Below are positions 53,465 through 61,816 of a DNA stretch of 64,000 nucleotides, piece after piece. Within the stretch, counting starts at the first letter, position 1. Every line of letters starts with the position of its first letter. This DNA is from Rhodospirillales bacterium. Lineage in GTDB: Bacteria; Pseudomonadota; Alphaproteobacteria; Rhodospirillales; Magnetospirillaceae. The stretch spans positions 248,001 to 312,000 of the forward strand of contig JACFNC010000001.1 in NCBI GenBank assembly GCA_019455065.1, given 5' to 3'. The position numbers and the translations under genes are program-made. The notes under the pieces were generated by a model. The model was not told the DNA's origin and made no database searches. It worked only from the letters and a program-made list of their open reading frames with translations.

Positions 53465-55912
53465 ATGAACTGGAGCCGGCTCACAGGCGCTATCGGAACG
53501 CTTCTGAGCGTCGCCATCTTCGTCGGCGCCCTGTACGTTCTGTACCGCGCCCTCGACAAATACGAATTGACCGATGTTCTGGCTCGTCTTGGCGAGATCG
53601 GGGGCGGTGCGGTGATGGTCGGTCTGGCGGCCACCGCGGGGAGCTACGTCGCACTTTCGGGCTTCGATTGGCTGGCGCTGCATCATCTCCGTCGCCGTCT
53701 GCCGTATCGGCGGGTCCTGCTCGCATCCTTCACGAGCCATGCGGTAAGCCATAGCGCCGGCTTCGGCGCACTGACGGGAGGAGCGATCCGCTATCGCATC
53801 TATTCCGCGGCAGGTCTGTCGGTTCTCGAGGTCGCCGGGGTGGTGCTGTTTTCAGGCGTCACGTTCGCTTTGGGTGCGCTGACTCTTGGGGCGCTCGCCT
53901 TGGTCGTGGAGCCGGGCGTTGTGGCTGTTCCCGCCGGCACGGATGAAGGCTGGGTACGCTGGTTGGGACTGGCGACGGTCGGCATCGTGTTCAGCTACGT
54001 GGCGGTAGGCCGGTTCCAAAGGTCGCCGCTTCGGCTCTTTGGACGCTCCCTTGTCCTCCCTCGCCCGCGCGTAGCGGCGGCGCAACTCGTCATTGCCGGA
54101 CTGGATCTCTGTCTTGCTTCGGCGGCTTTGTTCGCCCTCCTTCCGGCCGAGGCCGCCATCTCCTATCCGGGTTTTGTCGGCGTTTACGTGCTGGCCAACC
54201 TCATGGGCGTTCTGGCGCACGTCCCAGGCGGTCTGGGGGTTTTCGAAACCGCCGTCATCGTCATGGTGCCGGGTGCGCCGGCCGACGCGATGTTGGGGGC
54301 GTTGCTCGCCTTTCGGGGAATCTACTTTCTCCTGCCCCTGACCCTCGGGGCGATTCTTCTAGGCGCCCATGAAGCCTTGTTACGAGGGCGGTTCCTGCAA
54401 CGGGCGACGGCCTCGGCGGGGCTGTGGGCGCGAGAGGCCCTGCCGTCAGTGATGGCGGTTGCCGCTTTCGCCGCCGGGGCCTTGCTGTTCTATTCGGCGA
54501 TTATCGGAGTAGAGGGGGCGACGGCCCCTCCAGTTGCGGCCTTGGCGGAGGCGGCGCACTTGGCGGCGGGACTGGCGGGTGTCTCACTCGTAATTTGCTC
54601 GCGTGGCCTCCACAGGCGGTTGTCTTCGGCGTATCGCTGGGCGGTCATCCTTCTGGTCATAGGGGATGTTGCCCTGGTGGCGATGGGCGAGCGGCACGTT
54701 TTTGCCGTTGTTCTGGCTGCTTTGGCTGCGACGCTGACCGTCGCGCGCGGCGCCTTCTATAGGGCCACCTCATTGTGTGCCCTGGGATTGTCCGGTTCGT
54801 GGGCCGGGGCGGTCGCCGTTGCCATCTGTGGCGGGGTCTGGTTGTTGATGTTGAACATCAATAACGGGGGCGACCTAGCTGTCTTCGAAGGCGAAGATCG
54901 ATCTGTGCGAGTGGTGTTGGCGGGCGCCGCCTGGGGGCTTGTCGCGATCGTCGCGCTGCTGAACGCGGGGGGCCGAAGTCGCACCGCCGCCGCAGGTGCG
55001 GCGGCCAGCATAGTCGGAAGGGCCACGGCCGCCGCGGCCCCCTTGGCCTTGCTGCCCGGCGTGCGGCACGTTTTCGACAAGTCCGGTCAGGCGCTCATCG
55101 CCTACGTGCCATGTGGGTTGGACTGGATCGCGATCGGGGAACCCGTGGGTCCGCCCGAGCTATGGCCAGACCTGGCCTGGGAATTTCGTGAGCAGGCGGA
55201 ACATGCGGGCACACGGCCCGTGTTCTGGAACGTGCGGGCGCGCCCTCTCTACCACGATCTGGGCCTCGCCCTTTCGCTCACTGGCGAGATGGGAATTGTC
55301 CAACTGCGCGGCTTCGACCTCACCACCGAGAAATATGCCCATCTCCGAGATTCGCTCCGTGGGGCCGCGCACGACGACGTCGCGTTCGAACTAACCGCGC
55401 TCGACCGAGCCTTATCGCGGGAGGTCCGTGCTCTTTCAGAGGATTGGTGGTCGTCGCAGGCACCGGGTCAAGGGGACGGGCTCGCGGAGGCCGATTATTC
55501 GGGACTGCGGCTGGCCACGCTTCGCCGCCGCGGGCGGTTGATTGCCTGCGCGCAGGTCTGGGCGGGCGCGGATGGCGTCGAGTTATCGGCAGATCTGGTG
55601 CGCTGGTGCCCCGCCATGGGCACAGTCGCGCGCGAGTGGCTGTTGGGCGAGTTGATGCTTTGGGGGCGCACCAACGGATTTGAGAGGTATGAGCTTGCGC
55701 TTGTGCCGACCGGCGAGGACCCCTTCGATATTCGGGGGAAACTGGGCGTTCTCGCGGCCTACGCCTGCCATCAGGCGCTTCGGCCGCCCGGTGTCCGCGA
55801 TCTGCGATCGTGGATGCACGCTTTCCATCCAGAATGGCGGCCCCGATACTTCGGCATTCCGGCGGAACTCGGACTTTCCTCGCCCGGCGGCGTCAGCGAG
55901 TTTTCGCACTAA
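53465..55912 (+). CDS. MprF-like phosphatidylglycerol aminoacyltransferase/flippase
   Basis: 815 residues. The N-terminal ~520 residues are a string of hydrophobic helices of the MprF flippase type, including SHAVSHSAGFGALTGGAIRYRIYS and LMGVLAHVPGGLGVFETAV. The C-terminal ~290 residues are the DUF2156 GNAT-like aminoacyl-lipid synthase (QALIAYVPCGLDWIAIGEPVG, VELSADLVRWCPAMG, WMHAFHPEWRPRYFGIPAE). MprF proteins add lysine or alanine from aminoacyl-tRNA to phosphatidylglycerol and flip the product, lowering sensitivity to cationic peptides and acid. The amino acid used here is unknown. The end overlaps the convergent cytochrome gene by 20 nt. Confidence 0.9.
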   Translation: MNWSRLTGAIGTLLSVAIFVGALYVLYRALDKYELTDVLARLGEIGGGAVMVGLAATAGSYVALSGFDWLALHHLRRRLPYRRVLLASFTSHAVSHSAGFGALTGGAIRYRIYSAAGLSVLEVAGVVLFSGVTFALGALTLGALALVVEPGVVAVPAGTDEGWVRWLGLATVGIVFSYVAVGRFQRSPLRLFGRSLVLPRPRVAAAQLVIAGLDLCLASAALFALLPAEAAISYPGFVGVYVLANLMGVLAHVPGGLGVFETAVIVMVPGAPADAMLGALLAFRGIYFLLPLTLGAILLGAHEALLRGRFLQRATASAGLWAREALPSVMAVAAFAAGALLFYSAIIGVEGATAPPVAALAEAAHLAAGLAGVSLVICSRGLHRRLSSAYRWAVILLVIGDVALVAMGERHVFAVVLAALAATLTVARGAFYRATSLCALGLSGSWAGAVAVAICGGVWLLMLNINNGGDLAVFEGEDRSVRVVLAGAAWGLVAIVALLNAGGRSRTAAAGAAASIVGRATAAAAPLALLPGVRHVFDKSGQALIAYVPCGLDWIAIGEPVGPPELWPDLAWEFREQAEHAGTRPVFWNVRARPLYHDLGLALSLTGEMGIVQLRGFDLTTEKYAHLRDSLRGAAHDDVAFELTALDRALSREVRALSEDWWSSQAPGQGDGLAEADYSGLRLATLRRRGRLIACAQVWAGADGVELSADLVRWCPAMGTVAREWLLGELMLWGRTNGFERYELALVPTGEDPFDIRGKLGVLAAYACHQALRPPGVRDLRSWMHAFHPEWRPRYFGIPAELGLSSPGGVSEFSH

Positions 55913-56384
55913 GCCGCGCCTGCCGCTCCCGGATCGAAGGAGGCCAGGTCGACTTTATGAAGCCTAGCACGACAGCGATTTCCTGGTCGGACAGCACACC
56001 TTCGAAGGCGGGCATGTCGCTCTCGTAACCGGGAGGGGCGACAGCCGCCAGCCCCTTCTTGGTGACTTGGAACAGAACCTCGTCGGAGTGGTGCCACGTA
56101 TGGCCCGACTCATCATGGGGAGGCGCGGGGAGGCGTCCGTTAGGCGCGCGGTCGCGCCAGTTCGGCTGTCCCTGGAGTTCGGTCCCGTGGCAGCTCGCAC
56201 AGTGACGTGCATAGAGTTGGGCGCCGACGGCCATGGCGCGCTGATCCTGCGGGGGAGGGATCGGGGGCGGCCCGCCGTCTTTTGCGGTCCATAGGACACC
56301 ACCAAGGAGCACGGCGCCGAAACCCGTCGCGATCCAAGCGACCTTTCGGCGGGACACGCGACGCTTCGTGGGCTCATCGGTCAT
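55893..56384 (-). CDS. Membrane-anchored class I cytochrome c
   Basis: 163 residues. A basic N-terminus is followed by one helix (VAWIATGFGAVLLGGVLW, about 15-32) that probably stays as an anchor. The haem motif is CASCH (62-66) and the likely axial Met is in YESDMPAF. The C-terminal helix ends VVLGFIKSTWP, usual for the family. It could pass electrons to or from a respiratory complex. No oxidase genes lie nearby. Confidence 0.88.
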   Translation of the reverse strand: MTDEPTKRRVSRRKVAWIATGFGAVLLGGVLWTAKDGGPPPIPPPQDQRAMAVGAQLYARHCASCHGTELQGQPNWRDRAPNGRLPAPPHDESGHTWHHSDEVLFQVTKKGLAAVAPPGYESDMPAFEGVLSDQEIAVVLGFIKSTWPPSIRERQARLSAKTR

Positions 56385-56424
56385 CGTGGCCGAATGTAAC
56401 CGAGAACGCGGGCTGGCGCCAAGA

Positions 56425-57933
56425 TCATGGTCCGGATGGCGGCGTTTCCCCGTTGGGCACGTCGAAAATCTCGGTCACCGGTGACATTGCGATGTCGCGG
56501 AAATCGTCGGCCCGCCGGCTGCTGGTGTCGAGCAAATTGGAGATGCGGGCATAGGTCGACGGCACCAGGACGCTGCCGCCGTCGAGTGTTGTTCTGCGGA
56601 TGCCAAACCGAACCTTGGTCATTTCGGTCGCCGGCAGCTTGCTCAGCAGGTTCTTGGCAGCCCAGATGCTGCCGTCGCGGGCGAAGGTGCTCAACCGGGT
56701 AGCATTGTTCACGGTGTCTCCCAAAACGGTGAACTCGACATGGGTGGACGTCTGATAGGTTCCGAACCACTCCTCGCCCGCGTCGATCCCGATGTTCAGA
56801 CGAAGCTCGTTCAACCACCCTTTGCGACGGCGCCATTCCCGACTTACTTCCGTCATCGTCTGCTTCATGCGTTGCGCGCACAGTATGGCGTTCATGACGT
56901 AGTGGGTGTCGGGTTGGGGAAAGAAGTAGAAGACGATGCCATCGCCGGGATGCTTGCCATGGGTCGCGTGGAAGCGCCGCAGGTTCGGCTCCATGGCGTT
57001 CAACACGCGATTGATGAGAAGGAAGTACTCATCCGGAGGCAATTCGGCGCAGATCTTCGTCGACTCCTGCAGATCGGCCACGAGCACCGCGAGAGGCGTA
57101 AGATAGGGCCGGCGCCTGCGCAGGATGTCGCGGATCACCAGATCCCGCCGCGCAAGCCACGACAACAGCGACGACGATTCCGAGTTGGGAGACAGGACGA
57201 AAAGAACCCCCTCGCGAAAAAACGTCGCATAGACCGTATGCCACCGCTCGGATTGGCCTTCGGCGGCGAGGTCGATGTCCGCATCCACAATGCCCTTCGG
57301 CGGCAGGGAATCCACCTGCTCGTACAGGCGATCGAGCGTATCCGATGCAGGTCCGAGGGCGGACAGATTCCCCAGCGCCAGTGGTTTAGACATTATCCCC
57401 TTGGCGATGGACAGTGTAAAAGCCAGAAAATCGTTGCCTCCAGCCGCCGCCCGTAACGGGCGCGAGGCAAGGAGGATTGCGAAAAGATTGCGGGCCCGGA
57501 TGTCGCTGGGCGGCGCCGAAGGGAGGTCCAGCAATGCCCGTTCCGCGGCTTCGTTCCACCATTCGAGTTCGAACCGCTTGTTGACCATGAATGCCGGATG
57601 CTCAAACGCTTCGAAGGTGAGCCGCGGGAGCGTTGCCGGCAAAGGCGCGGTGGTGGCGATGGGCTTGGTGATTTCCGCCGGTTGGGCGTCCGTGGGCTGC
57701 GTTCCCGCCAATACGCGTACGATCTCGGCCATTGGCGTGCCGGACTGCTTCAACGCGGCGATGCGTGACAGTGTCTCCAAGGACTCCTCAGGGAAGAATC
57801 CGAGACGAGGCGGTCTCTTGCCGTCGTCACTGCGCTGGACGATCGGTCGCGGCAAGAGTCCGAGACCGATGTAATTGTTGAGGGTAGCCCGCGAAATCCC
57901 GGCCCGCGCCATCAGGTCCTTACTGCTCAGCAT
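56425..57933 (-). CDS. MerR-type HTH / PAS-like / class III adenylate cyclase fusion
   Basis: 502 residues. Residues 1-75 form a MerR-like winged helix (LMARAGISRATLNNYIGLGL, FFPEESLETLSRIAALKQSG). Residues ~105-250 look like a PAS domain (FEAFEHPAFMVNKRFELEWW). Residues ~278-460 are a class III cyclase with metal Asp287 (VLVADLQEST) and Asp331 (HGKHPGDGIVFYFF), purine-selecting Lys327, and transition-state Asn409 and Arg413 (LGDTVNNATRLS). These suggest an active adenylate cyclase. The ATG at 57933 fits the HTH start. A DNA-binding domain fused to a cyclase is unusual. It diverges from csbD. Confidence 0.85.
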   Translation of the reverse strand: MLSSKDLMARAGISRATLNNYIGLGLLPRPIVQRSDDGKRPPRLGFFPEESLETLSRIAALKQSGTPMAEIVRVLAGTQPTDAQPAEITKPIATTAPLPATLPRLTFEAFEHPAFMVNKRFELEWWNEAAERALLDLPSAPPSDIRARNLFAILLASRPLRAAAGGNDFLAFTLSIAKGIMSKPLALGNLSALGPASDTLDRLYEQVDSLPPKGIVDADIDLAAEGQSERWHTVYATFFREGVLFVLSPNSESSSLLSWLARRDLVIRDILRRRRPYLTPLAVLVADLQESTKICAELPPDEYFLLINRVLNAMEPNLRRFHATHGKHPGDGIVFYFFPQPDTHYVMNAILCAQRMKQTMTEVSREWRRRKGWLNELRLNIGIDAGEEWFGTYQTSTHVEFTVLGDTVNNATRLSTFARDGSIWAAKNLLSKLPATEMTKVRFGIRRTTLDGGSVLVPSTYARISNLLDTSSRRADDFRDIAMSPVTEIFDVPNGETPPSGP

Positions 57934-58018
57934 GCCCCGCCCCGGAGTATGTAGACTGTATAAATGTGATCTGGACAATAGCACTTAGACAGTTGTGCGT
58001 CAATCCTCCCGCCGGCCG

Positions 58019-58043
58019 GGAACCCCGGCTGCCTTCCCCTGTT
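58019..58043 (+). promoter_or_regulatory. EcfG-like general stress promoter upstream of csbD
   Basis: GGAAC (58019-58023) and TGTT (58040-58043) are separated by 16 nt, one mismatch from the alphaproteobacterial EcfG consensus GGAAC-N16/17-CGTT. It ends 34 nt before the csbD ATG. CsbD-family genes are frequent EcfG targets in this class, which supports the call. Confidence 0.5.
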
Positions 58044-58077
58044 TGTCCCATCAGGTGCGATCGAACCGGAGAGAGCG

Positions 58078-58278
58078 ATGAATTGGGATCAGATTCAAGG
58101 GAACTGGAAGCAGTTCAAGGGACAGCTGAAGGAGCAGTGGGGCGCGCTGACCGACGACGAAATCGACCGCGTGTCCGGCCAACGGGACCAGCTCGTGGGC
58201 AAGATTCAGGAGCGCTATGGGATCACTCGAGAGGAGGCGGAGCGGCAGGTCTCGAGCTGGGAGAAGAACCTGCATTGA
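58078..58278 (+). CDS. CsbD family stress protein
   Basis: 66 residues. MNWDQIQGNWKQFKGQLKEQ with W-G-LTDDEIDRVSG and YGITREEAERQV is the full CsbD-like domain. These small soluble proteins are induced by stress and their biochemical role is unknown. GGAGAGAG precedes the ATG. A 28-residue membrane peptide gene and a strong terminator follow, so the transcript is probably short and self-contained. Confidence 0.93.
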   Translation: MNWDQIQGNWKQFKGQLKEQWGALTDDEIDRVSGQRDQLVGKIQERYGITREEAERQVSSWEKNLH

Positions 58279-58316
58279 CGCCGCCGGAGTTGCCGCACGC
58301 TCACTGAGGGGGCGAC

Positions 58317-58403
58317 ATGTTCGAGTTCCTTGGCAAGACCGTACTCGTGATCTTCCTCATAGGCTTGGCGGTCGTCATCGCTTTGCTGGCGCTGATCTTC
58401 TGA
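58317..58403 (+). CDS. 28-residue single-helix membrane peptide
   Basis: MFEFLGKTVLVIFLIGLAVV then IALLALIF: a short polar start followed by one unbroken hydrophobic helix to the C-terminus. AGGGGG lies 4 nt before the ATG. It is 38 nt after csbD and 13 nt before a strong terminator, so it is the last gene of that transcript. I do not recognise a family; it may be a small membrane regulator. Support is the ribosome site, placement and helix composition. Confidence 0.6.
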   Translation: MFEFLGKTVLVIFLIGLAVVIALLALIF

Positions 58404-58416
58404 GCGCTGGGTGGCA

Positions 58417-58460
58417 GTTTCGCGGGGCGGACACAGTTTGCCCCGCGAAACCTCTTTTTT
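58417..58460 (+). terminator. Strong Rho-independent terminator after csbD
   Basis: GTTTCGCGGGGC (58417-58428) pairs perfectly with GCCCCGCGAAAC (58440-58451) around an 11-nt loop, followed by CTCTTTTTT (58452-58460). It is the clearest intrinsic terminator in the window. Confidence 0.92.
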
Positions 58461-58589
58461 ACCTTTCGCGTCTATAAGAGCTAATAGGGGAGGTCTGGGT
58501 GCCCGGGCGAAGGGCTGCCCGCTGGCCTTCACGGGCGTTTTCGCTCTTCCGAGGAGCGGCGCGGCAACGGGGAGCGGACAGGAGGGGGT

Positions 58590-59573
58590 ATGAGGTCGAG
58601 GAGGTGCTGGACCCTGGGCATGGTTGCCGCCGCGGCAATCGCCGCGTTTCCGAGTGGTGCGGGGGCGACCGCCGTGCCGTTCGACCAGTGGCTGCAGGCG
58701 CTACGCGACGAAGCGGCGCAAAAGGGGATAAGCCGACAGACCATCGAAGCTTCGCTCACCGCCGTCCAGCCCATTGCACGTGTGCTTGAACTCGATCGGA
58801 AGCAGCCGGAATTCACGCTGACCTACCAGCAATACATGGACCGCGTGGTCACGGCCGACAGGGTGGAGCGGGGGCGGCGCCTCTTCGCGCGGCATCAGGC
58901 TCTGCTGGAGGAGATCGGCCGGCTGTACGGGGTGCAGCCGCGGTTTATCGTCGCCCTGTGGGGCATCGAAACGGACTTCGGACGAATCTCCGGCGGCTTT
59001 CCGGTGATCGACGCGCTAGCCACGCTGGCCTATGACGGGCGCCGGAGCGCATATTTCCGCCAAGAACTCTTGCACGCGCTTTCGATCCTCGATTCCCGCC
59101 ATGTGTCAGTCGAGCAGATGAGGGGATCATGGGCCGGCGCCATGGGACAGTGCCAATTCATGCCATCGAGCTTCGTTCGATACGCACGGGACCATGACGG
59201 CGACGGCAAGAGTGATATCTGGGGTACGCTTCCCGACGTTTTCGCTTCGGCGGCGAATTATCTGGCGTCGTCGGGTTGGAAACAAAGCGAGACCTGGGGC
59301 AGGGAGGCGAGTCTGTCCTCCGGTTTCGATCGCACGTTGATCGGGGGAACTGCGATCCGACCGCTGGCGGAATGGCAGGAGGCTGGGGTGCGGCGGGCGG
59401 ACGGCACGGCCCTTCCCCGGCACGCCGACGTGAAAGCCGGACTGATCGAAGCGGAACCGGGAGGGCGCGTCTTCCTGGTTTACGACAATTTCCGGACAAT
59501 TCTGAAGTGGAACCGCTCGGTGTTCTTCGGGTTGGCGGTCGGGCAGCTTGCCGATCGGATAAGCAGCCCGTAA
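58590..59573 (+). CDS. MltB-family lytic murein transglycosylase
   Basis: 327 residues. Signal peptide of ~26 residues (VAAAAIAAFPSGAGATAV). Catalytic Glu in FIVALWGIETDFGRISG, followed by SWAGAMGQCQFMPSSFVRYA, DHDGDGKSDIWGTLPDVFAS and VFFGLAVGQLADRI, the MltB/SLT_3 signature. It cleaves peptidoglycan glycan strands in the periplasm. There is no lipobox, so it is probably soluble. A CAGGAGGGGGT site precedes the ATG. It opens a cell-wall gene run with rlpA and dacA. Confidence 0.93.
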   Translation: MRSRRCWTLGMVAAAAIAAFPSGAGATAVPFDQWLQALRDEAAQKGISRQTIEASLTAVQPIARVLELDRKQPEFTLTYQQYMDRVVTADRVERGRRLFARHQALLEEIGRLYGVQPRFIVALWGIETDFGRISGGFPVIDALATLAYDGRRSAYFRQELLHALSILDSRHVSVEQMRGSWAGAMGQCQFMPSSFVRYARDHDGDGKSDIWGTLPDVFASAANYLASSGWKQSETWGREASLSSGFDRTLIGGTAIRPLAEWQEAGVRRADGTALPRHADVKAGLIEAEPGGRVFLVYDNFRTILKWNRSVFFGLAVGQLADRISSP

Positions 59574-59616
59574 ACTACAAAATATCTTGGGGGGAACCGT
59601 GGGGGGACACCAGATC

Positions 59617-60579
59617 ATGGGATGCGCGCGGCCGTTCTGGTTGCTTGCCGCCGCTGCGTCGGTCGCCGTCGCCGGATGCACGGAAACCAAACTGGCTAGC
59701 CACGCCCTCAAGGAAATCCAGCAATACCAGCAGCCTCCGGACAAAACCGCCTCCGGCACCTACAAGGTCGGCAAGCCGTACCAGATCAACGGCGTGTGGT
59801 ACTATCCGAGCGAAGATTACGGGTATGACGAGACAGGCGTCGGGTCGTGGTACGGGCCCGACTTTCACGGCAAACCCACCGCGAACGGCGAAATATTTGA
59901 TCAGAACGGCCTGACGGCCGCCCACCGCACCTTGCCGATGCCAAGTCTAGTGCGCGTGACCAATCTCGAAAACGGGCGGTCGATTATGGTGCGCGTGAAC
60001 GATCGCGGCCCATTCGCGCATGGTAGAATCATCGACCTGTCGCGGCGTTCGGCGCAGTTGCTCGGTTTCGAGCGGCAGGGCACGGCGAAGGTTCGGGTCC
60101 AGATCGTGCCTGAGGAGAGCCGGGTGCTGGCCGCCGGATTTCAGCGCCCCGACGACACTTCCCCGCCGCCGCCGGCGGCCGCGCCGCGCATAAGCGTGGC
60201 CAGCGAAACACTGCCGCCGCCAGGCAGCCCCGACAGCCCACGGCCGATCCCGGTATCCGTTTCCGCGGGTATTTCGCAGACGGTCCGGGACAAGGCTGCG
60301 CTGCCCGACCTCGACAAGCAGAGTGTCGAGGTGATGCCCGTGAAGGGAGCGACGCAGCTTTATGTTCAGGCAGGCGCGTTCGCTTTGTACGACAACGCCC
60401 ATCGGGTCGGGGCGCGCCTCTCGCCGATCGGGCCTACGAGCATCACCTCCGTCACCTCCAACGGAAAGGAGTTTTTCCGTGTGCGGATTGGTCCGATAGC
60501 CAAGCTTGAGGACGGCGACCGCATGCTCGAGCAGGCGATCCGCGCGGGTTATGAAGACGCCAAGCTCGTGGTGGATTGA
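59617..60579 (+). CDS. rlpA: RlpA-like septal ring lytic transglycosylase (lipoprotein, SPOR domain)
   Basis: 320 residues. A lipobox (VAVAGC, about residue 21) suggests lipidation. The double-psi beta-barrel has GVGSWYGPDFHGKPTANGEI and VRVNDRGPFAHGRIIDLSR, including the acidic and basic residues of RlpA. A Pro-rich linker (about 175-220) leads to a C-terminal SPOR domain (LYVQAGAFALYDNAHRV) that binds denuded septal glycan. The ATG at 59617 places the lipobox correctly; a frame to 59587 is also open. Confidence 0.92.
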   Translation: MGCARPFWLLAAAASVAVAGCTETKLASHALKEIQQYQQPPDKTASGTYKVGKPYQINGVWYYPSEDYGYDETGVGSWYGPDFHGKPTANGEIFDQNGLTAAHRTLPMPSLVRVTNLENGRSIMVRVNDRGPFAHGRIIDLSRRSAQLLGFERQGTAKVRVQIVPEESRVLAAGFQRPDDTSPPPPAAAPRISVASETLPPPGSPDSPRPIPVSVSAGISQTVRDKAALPDLDKQSVEVMPVKGATQLYVQAGAFALYDNAHRVGARLSPIGPTSITSVTSNGKEFFRVRIGPIAKLEDGDRMLEQAIRAGYEDAKLVVD

Positions 60580-60607
60580 GAGCGGGTGCCATATTTGTGG
60601 CGCATTC

Positions 60608-60619
60608 GGAGTATACTCC
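60608..60619. repeat. Palindrome upstream of dacA
   Basis: GGAGTATACTCC, a perfect 12-bp palindrome, 51 nt before the dacA ATG in the 91-bp gap after rlpA. The TATACT inside could also serve as a -10 box. Operator or promoter function is not established. Confidence 0.35.
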
Positions 60620-60670
60620 CGGTCCGATCGGCTTATCCTCAATCGTGAGTAAGTGGAGATTTCCCTACCC

Positions 60671-61816
60671 ATGCTGCCTTTGCGTTTGATTCGTCGAGCG
60701 GTCGCCCTTTTGGCGGCTACCGTCATGCTCGGGGCGGCGGCGGCCGCCGCGCCGATCGAGACATCTGCGCGGGAGGCGCTGCTGGTCGACTTCACCACCG
60801 GAACGGTTCTCTACGAGAAGAACGCCGACGAGTTGATGCCGCCGTCGTCGATGAGCAAGCTCATGACCGCCTACATGGTTTTCGAGCGGCTCAAGCAAGG
60901 GCGGTTGTCTCTGGAGGATACGTTTCCGGTCAGCGAACGCGCATGGCGCAAACAGGGTTCGAAGATGTTCGTCGCCGTCGGCAGCCGAGTGAAGGTCGAG
61001 GATCTGCTGCGCGGCATCATCGTCCAATCAGGCAATGACGCGTGCATCGTGGTGGCCGAGGGGCTCGCCAACGACGAGCAGGCATTCGCGGAGCTCATGA
61101 CCCGGCGGGCGAGGGAGATCGGCCTCGCGGACAGCGTATTCCGAAACGCGACCGGATGGCCGGACCCCGAACATGTGATGACCGCGCGCGACCTTGCGAC
61201 GCTGGCGCGGCGGATCATCCTCGACTTCCCCGAATACTACAAGTATTACGCCGAGACCAACTTCAAGTACAACGACATCAGCCAGGGCAACCGCAACCCG
61301 CTGCTCTACAAGAACATGGGCGCCGACGGACTGAAGACCGGGCACACCGAGGCGGCGGGGTACGGCCTGACCGCCTCGGCGCAGCGCAACGGCCGGCGCC
61401 TCATCCTCGTCGTCAACGGGTTGCCCAGCGTGAAAGCCAGATCGGAGGAATCGGAACGCCTGCTCGAGTGGGGATTCCGCGAGTTCGAGAACGTGAGAAT
61501 GTTCGCTGCGGGAGACGTGGTGAGCGAGGCCGAGGTTTGGCTGGGCGAACAGGCCAAAGTCCCGCTGCTCAGCAAGGAGGACGTCGAGTTCACGTTCCCG
61601 AGGCACGCGCGCCGCACGATGAAGGTCGCGGCGGTTTTCGAAGGCCCCCTTCCGGCCCCAATTAAGAAGGGGCAGGAGGTCGCCAAACTGGTCATCTCCG
61701 TCCCCGACGGGCCGACCAGAGAGGTGCCCCTCTATGCGGGAGCGGATGTCGCCAAGCTCGGGTTCGCGGGACGCATCGGGTCGGCGGTCAAACACATCGT
61801 CTTCGGCAGCAACTAG
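60671..61816 (+). CDS. D-alanyl-D-alanine carboxypeptidase (DacA/PBP5-6 type)
   Basis: 381 residues. Signal peptide of ~27 residues. Serine peptidase S11 motifs: Ser60-Met-Ser-Lys63 (PPSSMSKLMTA), SGN in GIIVQSGNDAC, and KTG in GLKTGHTEAAGYGL. A C-terminal PBP5-like beta domain follows (VPLLSKEDVEFTFPRHA, KKGQEVAKLVIS), with a short terminal helix. It trims the terminal D-Ala of pentapeptides. The ATG at 60671 is preferred to the GTG at 60653. Its stop overlaps the tmk GTG by 1 nt. Confidence 0.94.
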   Translation: MLPLRLIRRAVALLAATVMLGAAAAAAPIETSAREALLVDFTTGTVLYEKNADELMPPSSMSKLMTAYMVFERLKQGRLSLEDTFPVSERAWRKQGSKMFVAVGSRVKVEDLLRGIIVQSGNDACIVVAEGLANDEQAFAELMTRRAREIGLADSVFRNATGWPDPEHVMTARDLATLARRIILDFPEYYKYYAETNFKYNDISQGNRNPLLYKNMGADGLKTGHTEAAGYGLTASAQRNGRRLILVVNGLPSVKARSEESERLLEWGFREFENVRMFAAGDVVSEAEVWLGEQAKVPLLSKEDVEFTFPRHARRTMKVAAVFEGPLPAPIKKGQEVAKLVISVPDGPTREVPLYAGADVAKLGFAGRIGSAVKHIVFGSN

